Of a DNA stretch of 64,000 nt, positions 20,386-29,216 are shown one piece after another (the first letter of the stretch is position 1; each line of letters begins with the position of its first letter). The position numbers were made by a program, and so were the translations under genes. Origin of the DNA: Betaproteobacteria bacterium (GTDB taxonomy: Bacteria > Pseudomonadota > Gammaproteobacteria > Burkholderiales > SG8-41); the NCBI GenBank assembly GCA_025363435.1, contig JANYDY010000115.1, forward strand, positions 21,484-85,483, given 5' to 3'. Under the pieces are notes generated by a model. It was not told the origin of the DNA and did not search any database. It saw only the letters and a program-made list of their open reading frames with translations.

Positions 20386-20419
20386 AATAGTTGACTGTTT
20401 TACTGGGGAAAGGTAATCT
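20386..20419 (+). promoter_or_regulatory. cysE promoter overlapping an IscR type 1-like site
   Basis: TTGACT (20391-20396), a 17-base spacer and TAATCT (20414-20419) form a good sigma-70 promoter 28 bases before the cysE ATG. The stretch AATAGTTGACTGTTTTACT closely resembles the site in front of iscR in this same window and the E. coli iscR type 1 site. Confidence 0.75.
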
Positions 20420-20446
20420 GCTAGCCCATTTTGTTAAAAATCAATC

Positions 20447-21175
20447 ATGTTCAAGCGAATACGGGAAGAGATCGCGATCGTTTTTGAGCGCGATCCGGCG
20501 GCGCGCAACGCGTGGGAAGTGATGACCTGCTATCCGGGGTTTCATGCCATGTTGATGCACCGCTTCGCCCATCTGTTGTGGCAGGCCAGGCTGCGCTGGC
20601 TGGCGCGTTTTGTTTCCTATATCGCGCGCTGGTTGACCGGTATTGAGATCCACCCGGGAGCGATGATCGGACAGCGCTTTTTCATCGACCATGGCATGGG
20701 CGTGGTGATCGGCGAAACCGCCGAGATCGGCAACGACTGCACGCTCTATCACGGCGTAACACTGGGCGGCACCTCGTGGAATCGCGGCAAGCGCCACCCC
20801 ACGCTCGGCAATAACGTGGTGGTCGGCGCCGGCGCAAAAATTCTTGGCCCCATCGTCATCGGCGACGGTGCGCAAATCGGTTCGAATGCGGTGGTTGTCA
20901 AAGCGGTGCCGCCGGGGGCGACGGCGGTCGGCATTCCCGCGCGCATTGTTGAAAAAGAGGCGGGCGACACAGCCGGCTTCTCGGCCTATGCGGTGGGCAG
21001 CGATATGAACGATCCGGTGTCGCGTGCGATTCATGAATTGATTGATCACGGCGTGGCGACCGACAAGCGCATTGAAAAAATCCTCGCGCATCTGGAAAAA
21101 CTCGGCGTCGATTGCGCTGATTCAGCGGCACGCGATCGCTTCGATCCGGGCTACCTGAACAAGATCGTTGATTGA
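20447..21175 (+). CDS. cysE: Serine O-acetyltransferase
   Basis: Makes O-acetylserine, the carbon acceptor for cysteine synthesis. The N-terminal helical domain (about 1-60) is followed by the left-handed beta-helix of hexapeptide repeats, with the active-site HHG-type motif [17 protein letters not shown] and [10 protein letters not shown]. It is 242 residues, shorter than E. coli CysE and similar to the NifP/short form. It lies directly upstream of iscR and has its own IscR-type operator, which ties cysteine supply to iron-sulfur assembly. Confidence 0.94.
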   Translation: MFKRIREEIAIVFERDPAARNAWEVMTCYPGFHAMLMHRFAHLLWQARLRWLARFVSYIARWLTGIEIHPGAMIGQRFFIDHGMGVVIGETAEIGNDCTLYHGVTLGGTSWNRGKRHPTLGNNVVVGAGAKILGPIVIGDGAQIGSNAVVVKAVPPGATAVGIPARIVEKEAGDTAGFSAYAVGSDMNDPVSRAIHELIDHGVATDKRIEKILAHLEKLGVDCADSAARDRFDPGYLNKIVD

Positions 21176-21204
21176 GGGGATGCATGCCCTTGGAAGCGCA
21201 AGCG

Positions 21205-21267
21205 TTAAACTTGACCAGTTAACTCGGATATTCTATAGTTGACAAGTTTACTCTGGTATGTGATTCA
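21205..21267 (+). promoter_or_regulatory. Tandem overlapping iscR promoters with two IscR type 1-like sites
   Basis: Site A: AAACTTGACCAGTTAACTC with TTGACC (21211-21216), 17-base spacer and TATAGT (21234-21239). Site B: ATAGTTGACAAGTTTACTC with TTGACA (21239-21244), a weaker -10 at about 21262-21267. The -10 of A runs into the -35 of B. Both copies match the E. coli iscR autoregulatory site pattern. Confidence 0.8.
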
Positions 21268-21297
21268 TGCAATTCAATGTTTTAAAAGGAATTTCAC

Positions 21298-21777
21298 ATG
21301 AGACTGACGACTAAAGGACGTTTCGCTGTGACCGCGATGGTGGATCTGGCGATGCGCCACGGCGGCGGCCCGGTGGCGCTTGCCGAAATCAGCCAGCGCC
21401 AGAAAATCTCCTTGTCATACCTGGAGCAGTTGTTCGGTAAATTGCGGCGGCGCGGGCTGGTCGATAGCGTGCGTGGCCCCGGCGGCGGTTATTGCCTCGC
21501 CAAGGACATGGCGCAAATCGCTGTTTCCGACGTCATTCTTGCGGTTGACGAGCCGATCGATGCGACGCAATGCGGCGGCAAGGAAAACTGTCGCGACGAC
21601 CAGAAATGCATTACCCACGATTTATGGGCGCAGTTGAACAAGCGCATTTTTGATTACCTCGGCGGCGTAACGTTGAAGCAACTGGTTGAGGAACAGAAAG
21701 CCAAACAGAACGGCGTCACCCAGATGCACGACATGCGCGAAATCAGCCGCACGCCGCGTACACCGGTTTCGGCCTGA
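21298..21777 (+). CDS. iscR: Rrf2-family iron-sulfur cluster regulator IscR
   Basis: [2Fe-2S] repressor/activator controlling iron-sulfur cluster assembly. The winged helix spans about 1-65 (MRLTTKGRFAVTAMVDLA; recognition helix SLSYLEQLFGKLRRRGLV). Cluster ligands C92, C98, C104 and H107 are all present at exactly the E. coli positions. Length is 159 residues. AAAGGA lies about nine bases before the ATG. It heads the desulfurase-suf operon and probably controls it and cysE through the sites seen upstream. Confidence 0.96.
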   Translation: MRLTTKGRFAVTAMVDLAMRHGGGPVALAEISQRQKISLSYLEQLFGKLRRRGLVDSVRGPGGGYCLAKDMAQIAVSDVILAVDEPIDATQCGGKENCRDDQKCITHDLWAQLNKRIFDYLGGVTLKQLVEEQKAKQNGVTQMHDMREISRTPRTPVSA

Positions 21778-21806
21778 GCGCGGTGGCATTTCCGGATCAA
21801 CGTTTC

Positions 21807-22952
21807 ATGGCCCACGTCTACCTCGACCATAACGCGACTACGCCGCTCGACGAGCGCGTGCTCGCGGCGATGCTGCCGTTTCTGCGCGAGCAGTACGGCA
21901 ATGCGTCGAGCCGCCACGAATTCGGCACGCTGGCGCGGCAGGCGGTCGAGCGCGCGCGCGAGCAGGTCGCCGCGCTGGTAGGGGCAAAAAACGCGCAGCT
22001 GGTTTTTACCAGCGGCGGTACCGAGTCGAACAATGCATTCATCAAAGGCGCGGCCGGCATGCTGCGCCCGGCGCAGATCGTGATCAGTGCAATTGAACAT
22101 CCCTGCGTCGCCAGGCCCGCCGCGGAACTAGTGCGCGCCGGCTGGAAATTGCGCAAGCTCGCCACTGATAGCGACGGTCGTGTCAGTGTTGCCGACGCGG
22201 CGCGGGCCTTCAGCGAAAAGACCGGCATTGCGTCGGTGATGCTGGTGAATAACGAAACCGGTGTGATTCAGGACGTCGCCGCAATCGCCGAACGGGCGCG
22301 TGCGGCGGACGCCTGGATGCATACCGATGCAGTGCAGGCGCTGGGCAAGATCGATGTCGACTTCGCGGCGTTGAATGTGCACGCGATGACGTTGTCGGCG
22401 CACAAGATCTACGGCCCCAAGGGTGTCGGTGCGCTGGTGCTCGATAAAAAAATTGAATTAAAGCCGCTCTTGAGCGGCGGTGGTCACGAGCAGGGGCTGC
22501 GTTCGGGCACCGAAAATGTGGCGGGTATTGTTGGTTTCGGCGCGGCTTGCGAAATCGCCGCGGCGCGCCGGCGTGAACTCGCGCCGCGGCTCGCTGCGTT
22601 GCGCGATCAGTTCGAGCGCGGTTTGGTGAATCTTGGTGCAACCATATACGGTGCCGCTGCGGCGCGCATTGCTAACACCAGTTATTTTTCACTTGCCGGC
22701 ATCGACGGAGAAACGCTGGTGGTCGAACTCGATAAATGCGGCTTTGCTGTTGCGAGTGGCGCGGCGTGTTCGAGTGCGAGTACCGAACCCAGCGCAACGC
22801 TGCTGGCGATGGGTGTCGCGCCGGAAGTGGCGCGCGGTGCAGTGCGCGTCAGCGTCGGTGCAGCGACTGCGCCGGCTGAAATCGATGCATTTGTCAGTGC
22901 GCTGACGGCGACTGCACAACGATTGAGACAACTGACCGCGATTGCGGTCTGA
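21807..22952 (+). CDS. iscS: Class I cysteine desulfurase (IscS/NifS-like)
   Basis: PLP enzyme that removes sulfur from cysteine and passes it on as persulfide. Motifs: VYLDHNATTPLD at the N-terminus, TSGGTESNN, the PLP lysine in LSAHKIYGPKG, and the catalytic cysteine in the flexible loop ASGAACSSAST. The ATG at 21807 starts at the canonical position; a GTG at 21783 adds eight residues. At 381 residues it is shorter than IscS (404) and lacks the usual IscS C-terminal extension, so it may be closer to NifS-like enzymes. It is the first of two desulfurases in this operon. Confidence 0.93.
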   Translation: MAHVYLDHNATTPLDERVLAAMLPFLREQYGNASSRHEFGTLARQAVERAREQVAALVGAKNAQLVFTSGGTESNNAFIKGAAGMLRPAQIVISAIEHPCVARPAAELVRAGWKLRKLATDSDGRVSVADAARAFSEKTGIASVMLVNNETGVIQDVAAIAERARAADAWMHTDAVQALGKIDVDFAALNVHAMTLSAHKIYGPKGVGALVLDKKIELKPLLSGGGHEQGLRSGTENVAGIVGFGAACEIAAARRRELAPRLAALRDQFERGLVNLGATIYGAAAARIANTSYFSLAGIDGETLVVELDKCGFAVASGAACSSASTEPSATLLAMGVAPEVARGAVRVSVGAATAPAEIDAFVSALTATAQRLRQLTAIAV

Positions 22953-22972
22953 ACCGTAACGGAGCACACATC

Positions 22973-23326
22973 ATGACGATATCCCTGACGGACAACGCGG
23001 CAAAACAAATACAAACACAGCTCGCCAAACGCGGCCGCGGCGTTGGTCTGCGCGTCGGCATCAAAAAAGTCGGCTGCTCGGGTTTTGCCTATACCTTCGA
23101 TTACGCCGATGAGATAAAAGCCGGCGATCAGGTCAGCGAAAACAACGGCGCGAAGCTTGTGGTGGATGCCGAAAGCCTCGGTTTTTTGAACGGCGCGAAA
23201 CTTGATTTTGTGCGCGACGGCTTGAAGCAGACTTTCAAGTTCGAAAACCCCAATGTCGATGCGACTTGCGGCTGCGGCGAAAGCTTCAGCATCAAGGGCG
23301 ACGCCGACGCCACGGCGAAAGCCTGA
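22973..23326 (+). CDS. sufA: A-type iron-sulfur carrier (IscA/SufA family)
   Basis: Carrier that receives clusters or iron and delivers them to apoproteins. The three conserved cysteines are C35 (KVGCSGFAY) and C99/C101 (ATCGCGESF). Length is 117 residues. The symbol sufA is chosen for context; sequence alone does not separate IscA from SufA here. It sits between the class I desulfurase and sufB. Confidence 0.92.
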   Translation: MTISLTDNAAKQIQTQLAKRGRGVGLRVGIKKVGCSGFAYTFDYADEIKAGDQVSENNGAKLVVDAESLGFLNGAKLDFVRDGLKQTFKFENPNVDATCGCGESFSIKGDADATAKA

Positions 23327-23365
23327 TCCGCGCGCGGATCGATTGAAGGAAGCGATGGAATTGCA

Positions 23366-24802
23366 ATGAGCAGCGTTCTGCAAAATCTGGTCAACAAACC
23401 CTACGAGCACGGCTTCGTCACGGATATCGAATCGGATACCGCGGCCAAGGGGCTGAGCGAAGACACCATACGGTTTATTTCCGCCAAGAAAGACGAGCCG
23501 CAGTGGTTGCTCGATTTTCGTTTGAAGGCTTACCAGCACTGGCTGACGATGACGCCGCCCGCGTGGGCCAATGTGCATTATCCGCCGGTCGATTTTCAGG
23601 CGATCAGCTATTACTCGGCGCCCAAGGCAAAGAAAAAACTCGCCAGCATGGACGAAGTCGATCCGGAGCTGCTCAAGACTTTTGAAAAACTCGGCGTGCC
23701 GATGAACGAACGCGCCAAACTCGCCGGCGTCGCCGTCGACGTGATTTTCGACTCGGTTTCAGTGGCGACGACCTACAAGGCCAAGCTTGCTGAAGTCGGC
23801 ATCATTTTCTGCTCGATTTCGGAGGCGGTGCACAACCATCCGGAGCTCGTGCAGAAGTATCTCGGCAGCGTGGTGCCGACCGGTGACAATTTTTATGCGG
23901 GGCTCAATTCCGCAGTGTTTACCGATGGTTCGTTCTGCTTTATTCCGAAGGGCGTGAAATGCCCGATGGATCTGTCGACCTACTTCCGCATCAATACCGA
24001 GTCTTCGGGCCAGTTCGAGCGCACGCTGATCATCGCCGAAGAGGGCGCCACGGTGTCGTACCTCGAAGGCTGCACGGCGCCCAAGTTCGATACCAACCAG
24101 TTGCATGCGGCGGTGGTTGAGCTCGTTGCACTCGACAACGCCGACATCAAATATTCGACCGTGCAAAACTGGTACGCGGGCGACGAAAACGGCGTCGGCG
24201 GCATTTACAACTTCGTCACCAAGCGCGGTTTGTGCAAGGGTGTGAATTCGCGCATTTCGTGGACACAGGTTGAGACCGGCTCGGCGATCACATGGAAATA
24301 TCCGAGCTGCATCTTGCGCGGCGATAATTCGGTCGGCGAATTTTATTCGGTGGCGCTGACCAATCACTATCAGCAGGCCGATACCGGCACCAAGATGATT
24401 CATATCGGCAAGAACACGCGCAGCAAGATTGTTTCCAAGGGGATTTCTGCCGGGCATTCAAACAACAGCTATCGCGGCCTCGTGCGCATTGCGCCGACCG
24501 CAAGCGGCGCGCGCAACTATTCGCAGTGCGATTCGATGCTGATCGGTGATCAGTGCGGCGCTAATACCTTTCCGTACATCGATGTACGCAACCCCGGTGC
24601 CAAGGTCGAGCACGAAGCATCGACCTCGAAAATCGGCGAAGACCAGTTGTTCTATTTCGCCCAGCGCGGCATCGGCGCTGAAGAAGCGGTGTCGATGATC
24701 ATCAACGGATTCTGCAAGGACGTGTTTCAACAATTGCCGATGGAGTTTGCGGTCGAGGCGACCAAGCTGCTCGGCGTGAAGCTTGAAGGAAGTGTCGGAT
24801 GA
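23366..24802 (+). CDS. sufB: Fe-S cluster scaffold protein SufB
   Basis: Core of the SufBCD scaffold on which clusters are built. The 478-residue length and the sequence match SufB, including [21 protein letters not shown], the beta-helix core and the C-terminal [16 protein letters not shown] helix. SufB-specific residues such as the CxxE-like segment around [18 protein letters not shown] are visible. sufC overlaps its stop by 4 bases (ATGA). Confidence 0.97.
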   Translation: MSSVLQNLVNKPYEHGFVTDIESDTAAKGLSEDTIRFISAKKDEPQWLLDFRLKAYQHWLTMTPPAWANVHYPPVDFQAISYYSAPKAKKKLASMDEVDPELLKTFEKLGVPMNERAKLAGVAVDVIFDSVSVATTYKAKLAEVGIIFCSISEAVHNHPELVQKYLGSVVPTGDNFYAGLNSAVFTDGSFCFIPKGVKCPMDLSTYFRINTESSGQFERTLIIAEEGATVSYLEGCTAPKFDTNQLHAAVVELVALDNADIKYSTVQNWYAGDENGVGGIYNFVTKRGLCKGVNSRISWTQVETGSAITWKYPSCILRGDNSVGEFYSVALTNHYQQADTGTKMIHIGKNTRSKIVSKGISAGHSNNSYRGLVRIAPTASGARNYSQCDSMLIGDQCGANTFPYIDVRNPGAKVEHEASTSKIGEDQLFYFAQRGIGAEEAVSMIINGFCKDVFQQLPMEFAVEATKLLGVKLEGSVG

Positions 24803-25593
24803 TAGGCAAGGACAGCAAAACGCTGCTCGACGTGCAGGGTCTGCGTGCGACGGTCAATGGCATCGAAATTTTGAAGGGCATGGATCTCACGATCAAGAGC
24901 GGAGAAGTGCACGCCATCATGGGGCCCAATGGTTCGGGTAAAAGTACTTTTGCCAAAGTGCTGGCCGGACACCCGGCGTATGTCGTTACGGGCGGCAGCG
25001 TGCAATTTGAAGGCAAAGATCTGTTTGTGCTGGCGCCGGAAGCGCGCGCGCGCGCCGGCCTGTTTCTCGGTTTCCAGTATCCGATCGAAATTCCGGGTGT
25101 GGCTAACGCGCAGTTCCTGCGCCTCGCCTACAACACCGTACAGACGCAGCATGGCAAAGACGAACTCGATCCGCTCGAATTCGACGACTTCGTGCGCGAG
25201 AAAATGAAGCTGCTCGAAATGAACCCTGACTTTCTCGACCGTAGCGTTAACGAAGGTTTTTCCGGCGGCGAGAAGAAGCGCAATGAAATTCTGCAGATGG
25301 CGCTCCTTGAGCCGCGTGTGGCGATACTCGACGAAACCGACTCGGGGCTCGATATCGACGCGTTGCGCATTGTCGCCGGCGGCGTCAATCAGTTGGCGAA
25401 TAAAGACAATGCAGTGGTGCTGGTCACGCATTATCAGCGCCTGCTGAATTACATTGAGCCTGACTATGTGCATGTGATGGACGCCGGCCGCATTATCAAG
25501 ACCGGGCCGAAAGCGCTGGCGCTCGAACTCGAATCGCGCGGTTACGACTGGGTTAGTGCGGAAGCCCGCGCCGGGGCGGGTGCGGCGGCATGA
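24799..25593 (+). CDS. sufC: SUF system ATPase SufC
   Basis: ABC-type ATPase that drives structural change in SufBCD. Walker [10 protein letters not shown], signature [14 protein letters not shown], Walker [17 protein letters not shown] and the H-loop VTHYQRLL are all intact. Length is 264 residues. It overlaps sufB by 4 bases and sufD by 4 bases, giving tightly coupled translation of the complex. Confidence 0.97.
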   Translation: MIGKDSKTLLDVQGLRATVNGIEILKGMDLTIKSGEVHAIMGPNGSGKSTFAKVLAGHPAYVVTGGSVQFEGKDLFVLAPEARARAGLFLGFQYPIEIPGVANAQFLRLAYNTVQTQHGKDELDPLEFDDFVREKMKLLEMNPDFLDRSVNEGFSGGEKKRNEILQMALLEPRVAILDETDSGLDIDALRIVAGGVNQLANKDNAVVLVTHYQRLLNYIEPDYVHVMDAGRIIKTGPKALALELESRGYDWVSAEARAGAGAAA

Positions 25594-26882
25594 CGGCAGC
25601 AACGAACAAGTCTTTCCTCGCCGATTTGCTGGCGGGGCGGCCAACCGCAGACCGTGGCGACGCGATGAGCCGTCTGCGCGCGCGCGCGGTCGAGCGCGTC
25701 GGCGCGCTGACGGTGCCGAACACGCATGATGAAGACTGGCGCTTTACCGATATTTCACCGCTGACGCGCCTGTCGTTTCAGCCGGTGCGCGCGGCGACAA
25801 AATTGAGCGCAGCGGATATCGCGCCGTTTGTGCTGGCGGAAGCGGCATCGCGCCTCGTTTTTGTTGACGGTATTTATGCACCGCAGTTGTCGACGCCGGC
25901 AAGCGGCCCGGTTGTGCTGTCATCGCTGGCGGCGGCGCTGCCGGTGCAGGCAATCGCAATTGAGACGGAGCTTGGCCGCATGGCAGCGTTCGAACACAAT
26001 GCTTTCACGGCTTTGAACACGGCCTTCGTCAACGATGGCGCATTGCTGTTGTTGCCGCGCGGCGCGGTAGCTGAAAAACCGGTTCATTTGCTGTTTATAG
26101 CCACGCAAAAAGAAGTCGCCAGTTATCCGCGTTGCCTGGTGGTGGCGGGGGCGGGCAGTAGCGCGACGGTAATCGAAGATTATGTTGCACTGACCGAAGA
26201 TGCTTATCTGACAAATACAGTCGGCGAATTCGTACTTGGCGAAGACGCGCGGCTGCATCATGTTCGCGTGCAGCGCGAGAGCAGCGCCGGTTTTCACGTC
26301 GGCCACAGTGCAGTTTCAATTGCGCACGGCAGCCATTATCACGGCGTCAACGTAGGCTTCGGCGCGCGCTTGTCGCGTTACAACCTCGACATGGTGCAGA
26401 CGGCGGAAGGCGGTGAATGCACGATCGGCGGGCTCGCCATGGTTGATGACAATCAGCTGGCCGACACGCATACCACCATCGATCACACCAAACCGCACGG
26501 CGTCAGCCGCCAGCAGCACAAGTGCATCGTCGGCGGCAGCGCGCGCGCCGTATTTAATGGCCGCATCGTCGTGCGCAAGGGGGCGCAACTGACCAATTCC
26601 ACGCAGTCGAGCCGCAATCTGCTGCTCTCGGATCGCGCGCGCGTCGATACCAAACCGCAGCTCGAAATATTCGCTGACGACGTGAAGTGCACGCACGGCG
26701 CCACTGTCGGTCAGCTTGAAGCCGACGAAGTGTTTTATCTGAAAAGCCGCGGGCTCTCGGACGCAGCGGCGCGCAGCCTTCTGACCTATGCTTTTGGCGC
26801 TGAAATTCTGCGTCAAATATCGGTGTCGGAACTGCGTCAGCGGCTTGAGCAGACGGTGCTGGCGCAGACGGAGCGCGCATGA
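25590..26882 (+). CDS. sufD: Fe-S cluster assembly protein SufD
   Basis: Paralogue of SufB that completes the SufBC2D complex and is needed for iron entry. The 430-residue protein has the SufD N-terminal helical region with HDEDWRFTDISPL, a beta-helix core, and the C-terminal DEVFYLKSRGLSDAAARSLLTYAFG segment typical of SufD. It is coupled to sufC and sufS through 4-base overlaps. Confidence 0.95.
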   Translation: MTAATNKSFLADLLAGRPTADRGDAMSRLRARAVERVGALTVPNTHDEDWRFTDISPLTRLSFQPVRAATKLSAADIAPFVLAEAASRLVFVDGIYAPQLSTPASGPVVLSSLAAALPVQAIAIETELGRMAAFEHNAFTALNTAFVNDGALLLLPRGAVAEKPVHLLFIATQKEVASYPRCLVVAGAGSSATVIEDYVALTEDAYLTNTVGEFVLGEDARLHHVRVQRESSAGFHVGHSAVSIAHGSHYHGVNVGFGARLSRYNLDMVQTAEGGECTIGGLAMVDDNQLADTHTTIDHTKPHGVSRQQHKCIVGGSARAVFNGRIVVRKGAQLTNSTQSSRNLLLSDRARVDTKPQLEIFADDVKCTHGATVGQLEADEVFYLKSRGLSDAAARSLLTYAFGAEILRQISVSELRQRLEQTVLAQTERA

Positions 26883-28132
26883 AGAGCGCTTCTGCTAAAC
26901 GTACAGTTGGTGCGGCATTTGACGTGCAACGTGTTCGCGCCGACTTTCCGATACTCGACATCAAGGTCGGCGGCAAGCCGCTGGTTTATCTTGATAACGC
27001 CGCATCGAGCCAGATGCCGCAGCCGGTGATCGACCGTCTGGTGCGCTATCAGCGCGAGCAGCACGCCAACATCCATCGCGGTGTGCATTATCTGTCGGAG
27101 ACCGCTACTGCCGAATTCGAGGCGGCACGCAGCAAGCTGGCGCGTTTCGTCAACGCGCGCGAAGAGCGCGAAGTGATTTTCACCAGCGGTACCACCGAGG
27201 CGATCAATCTTGTTGCGCACGGCTACGGCCGAAAATTTATCGCCACCGGCGACGAAATCATCCTGACGACGCTGGAACACCATTCGAATATCGTGCCCTG
27301 GCAGATGCTGGCTGAAGAGAAGGGCGCGAAAATCCGCGTCGTGCCGGTCAACGATGCCGGCGAGCTGCTGGTCGACGAATACGAAAAGCTTTTTAACGAA
27401 CACACGCGTTTTGTCGGCCTGAGCCATATGTCGAACGCGCTGGGCACGATCAATCCGGTGAAGAGCATGATCGCCTTTGCGCACGCGCGTGGCGTGCCGG
27501 TGCTGCTCGACGGCGCGCAGGCTGCGCCGCATATCGCCATCGATGTGCAGGATCTCGATTGCGATTTCTACGCATTTTCGGGGCACAAGCTGTGCGGCCC
27601 GACCGGCATCGGCATGCTCTACGGCAAAGCCGCGCAACTCGAGCGCATGCAGCCGTTCAAGGGCGGTGGCGACATGATTTTGTCGGTGACGTTCGAGAAA
27701 ACCACCTACAACACCATTCCGCACAAGTTCGAGGCCGGCACGCCGCCGATCGCCGCGGCGATCGGCCTTGGGGCGGCGATTGATTACCTGTCGAACATCG
27801 GTCTCGAAACGATTGCGGCGCATGAACTCGAGTTGCTCGATTACGCCACAAGCGAGGTCAATAAATTGCCCGGTGTGCGTATCCTCGGCACCGCCGAACA
27901 CAAGGCGGCGGTGCTGTCGTTTATTGTCGAGGGCGTGCATCCGCACGACGTCGGCACACTGCTCAATCAGGACGGCATCGCCGTGCGCACCGGCCACCAC
28001 TGCGCGCAGCCGGTGATGCGGCGTTTCAAGGTGCCGGCAACCTCGCGCGCCTCGTTCGCGTTCTACAACACCATGGCGGAAGTCGATGCGCTGGTTGCCG
28101 GCATTCGCAATGTGCAAAAGGTTTTTGCCTGA
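26879..28132 (+). CDS. sufS: Class II cysteine desulfurase SufS
   Basis: PLP-dependent desulfurase of the SufS group. Motifs: VYLDNAASSQMPQ, TSGTTEAINL, the PLP lysine in FSGHKLCGPTG and the active cysteine in VRTGHHCAQPVM, which lies in the short loop typical of class II enzymes. Length is 417 residues. Class II enzymes need a partner such as SufE or SufU; a SufU gene follows directly, overlapping by one base. Confidence 0.96.
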   Translation: MKSASAKRTVGAAFDVQRVRADFPILDIKVGGKPLVYLDNAASSQMPQPVIDRLVRYQREQHANIHRGVHYLSETATAEFEAARSKLARFVNAREEREVIFTSGTTEAINLVAHGYGRKFIATGDEIILTTLEHHSNIVPWQMLAEEKGAKIRVVPVNDAGELLVDEYEKLFNEHTRFVGLSHMSNALGTINPVKSMIAFAHARGVPVLLDGAQAAPHIAIDVQDLDCDFYAFSGHKLCGPTGIGMLYGKAAQLERMQPFKGGGDMILSVTFEKTTYNTIPHKFEAGTPPIAAAIGLGAAIDYLSNIGLETIAAHELELLDYATSEVNKLPGVRILGTAEHKAAVLSFIVEGVHPHDVGTLLNQDGIAVRTGHHCAQPVMRRFKVPATSRASFAFYNTMAEVDALVAGIRNVQKVFA

Positions 28133-28620
28133 TGTCCGACCCGAAAGCTCTTTATCAGGAAGTGATCCTCGATCACAACCGCAAGCCGCGCAACTACGGC
28201 GCGCTGGCGGATGCGAGCCATCACGCAGAGGGGCACAACCCGCTGTGCGGCGATCACATTACAATGGCGCTGCGCCTCGATGGCGACAAAGTCGGCGCGA
28301 TTGCCTTTGAAGGCGAGTCCTGCGCGATTTGCAAGGCCTCGGCCTCGATGCTGACGACCAACGTCAAGGGCAAATCGCGCGATGAAGCCGAAGTGCTGAT
28401 ACAGGAATTTCGCGACATGGCGACCGGCAAACTTGACGTCGCCAGTGAACCGCATCATCTCGGTCGCCTGACGGTATTCGGCGGCGTGCGCGATCTGCCG
28501 ACGCGCGTGAAATGCGCGATTCTGCCCTGGCACACGTTGCACGCGGCGTTGAATTCCGCCGGCAGCACTTCCACCGAATCCGAACAGGACCCGATGCATG
28601 CGCCGATCGGCGATGCGTAA
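28132..28620 (+). CDS. sufU: SufU-type zinc-dependent sulfurtransferase
   Basis: Partner that accepts sulfur from SufS. It belongs to the U-type fold with C39, D41, C64 and C128, the positions of the zinc site and acceptor cysteine of B. subtilis SufU. It carries the extra stretch between the second and third cysteines that separates SufU from scaffold IscU, and it lacks the IscU LPPVK motif. Length is 162 residues. SufU is best known from Gram-positive bacteria, so its place in this proteobacterial operon, without sufE, is notable. Confidence 0.9.
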   Translation: MSDPKALYQEVILDHNRKPRNYGALADASHHAEGHNPLCGDHITMALRLDGDKVGAIAFEGESCAICKASASMLTTNVKGKSRDEAEVLIQEFRDMATGKLDVASEPHHLGRLTVFGGVRDLPTRVKCAILPWHTLHAALNSAGSTSTESEQDPMHAPIGDA

Positions 28621-28631
28621 CGAGAACAACA

Positions 28632-29192
28632 ATGCCGAAAATTTCTGAAATCGAGAACACGCCGAATCCGAACGCGATGAAGTTCATATTGAAAGAGCCG
28701 CTGACCTGGGGTATTGCCCGCTCCTACGACAATGTGACGCAAGCCGAGGGCGATCCGCTTGCGTCTGCACTGTTCGATATCGAGCACGTCACTAACGTTT
28801 TTTATGTAGATCACTGGATTACGGTCACGCAGGACGGCGCCGCCGACTGGCAGGAGCTCAAACGCAAAATCGCCGAGCCGATCCGCGAAGCACCTGCGGC
28901 TGACGAGCGTTCTGCGCAGGTTGCCGCCGCCGCCGCGCAGCCGGCTGCTGATATGAGTGAGGCGGATCTGGCGCGGCTCGACCGCATCAACAATTTGCTC
29001 GATGAAGAAATCCGCCCTTATCTGCAGGGCGACGGTGGCGACATTTACGTGGTGTCGCTCGAAGCCAATAAACTTACCGTGCATTATCAGGGCGCTTGCG
29101 GCAGTTGCCCGAGCTCGCTGTCCGGTACGCTGGCCGGCATCGAGAATCTGCTGAAATCGGTCGAGCCCGATATCGAAGTCATAGCTGCCTGA
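28632..29192 (+). CDS. Nfu-type iron-sulfur carrier with N-terminal Nfu_N domain
   Basis: Two-domain carrier of 186 residues. The N-terminal Nfu_N domain opens with TPNPNAMKFIL; an Ala-rich linker (about 88-107) follows; the C-terminal NifU-like domain holds the cluster-binding C156-x2-C159 in GACGSCPSS. The ATG at 28632 lies 11 bases after sufU and gives the canonical family start; an upstream frame extension from 28512 overlaps sufU and is not supported. It would transfer finished clusters from the SUF scaffold. Confidence 0.92.
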   Translation: MPKISEIENTPNPNAMKFILKEPLTWGIARSYDNVTQAEGDPLASALFDIEHVTNVFYVDHWITVTQDGAADWQELKRKIAEPIREAPAADERSAQVAAAAAQPAADMSEADLARLDRINNLLDEEIRPYLQGDGGDIYVVSLEANKLTVHYQGACGSCPSSLSGTLAGIENLLKSVEPDIEVIAA

Positions 29193-29216
29193 CGCAAGCT
29201 CGATAAACGCGCCGGC

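Noticed and set aside
22682-23578. Minus-strand open frame of 298 residues opposite iscS-sufA-sufB
   Set aside because: It crosses three well-supported genes in antisense and has no domain.
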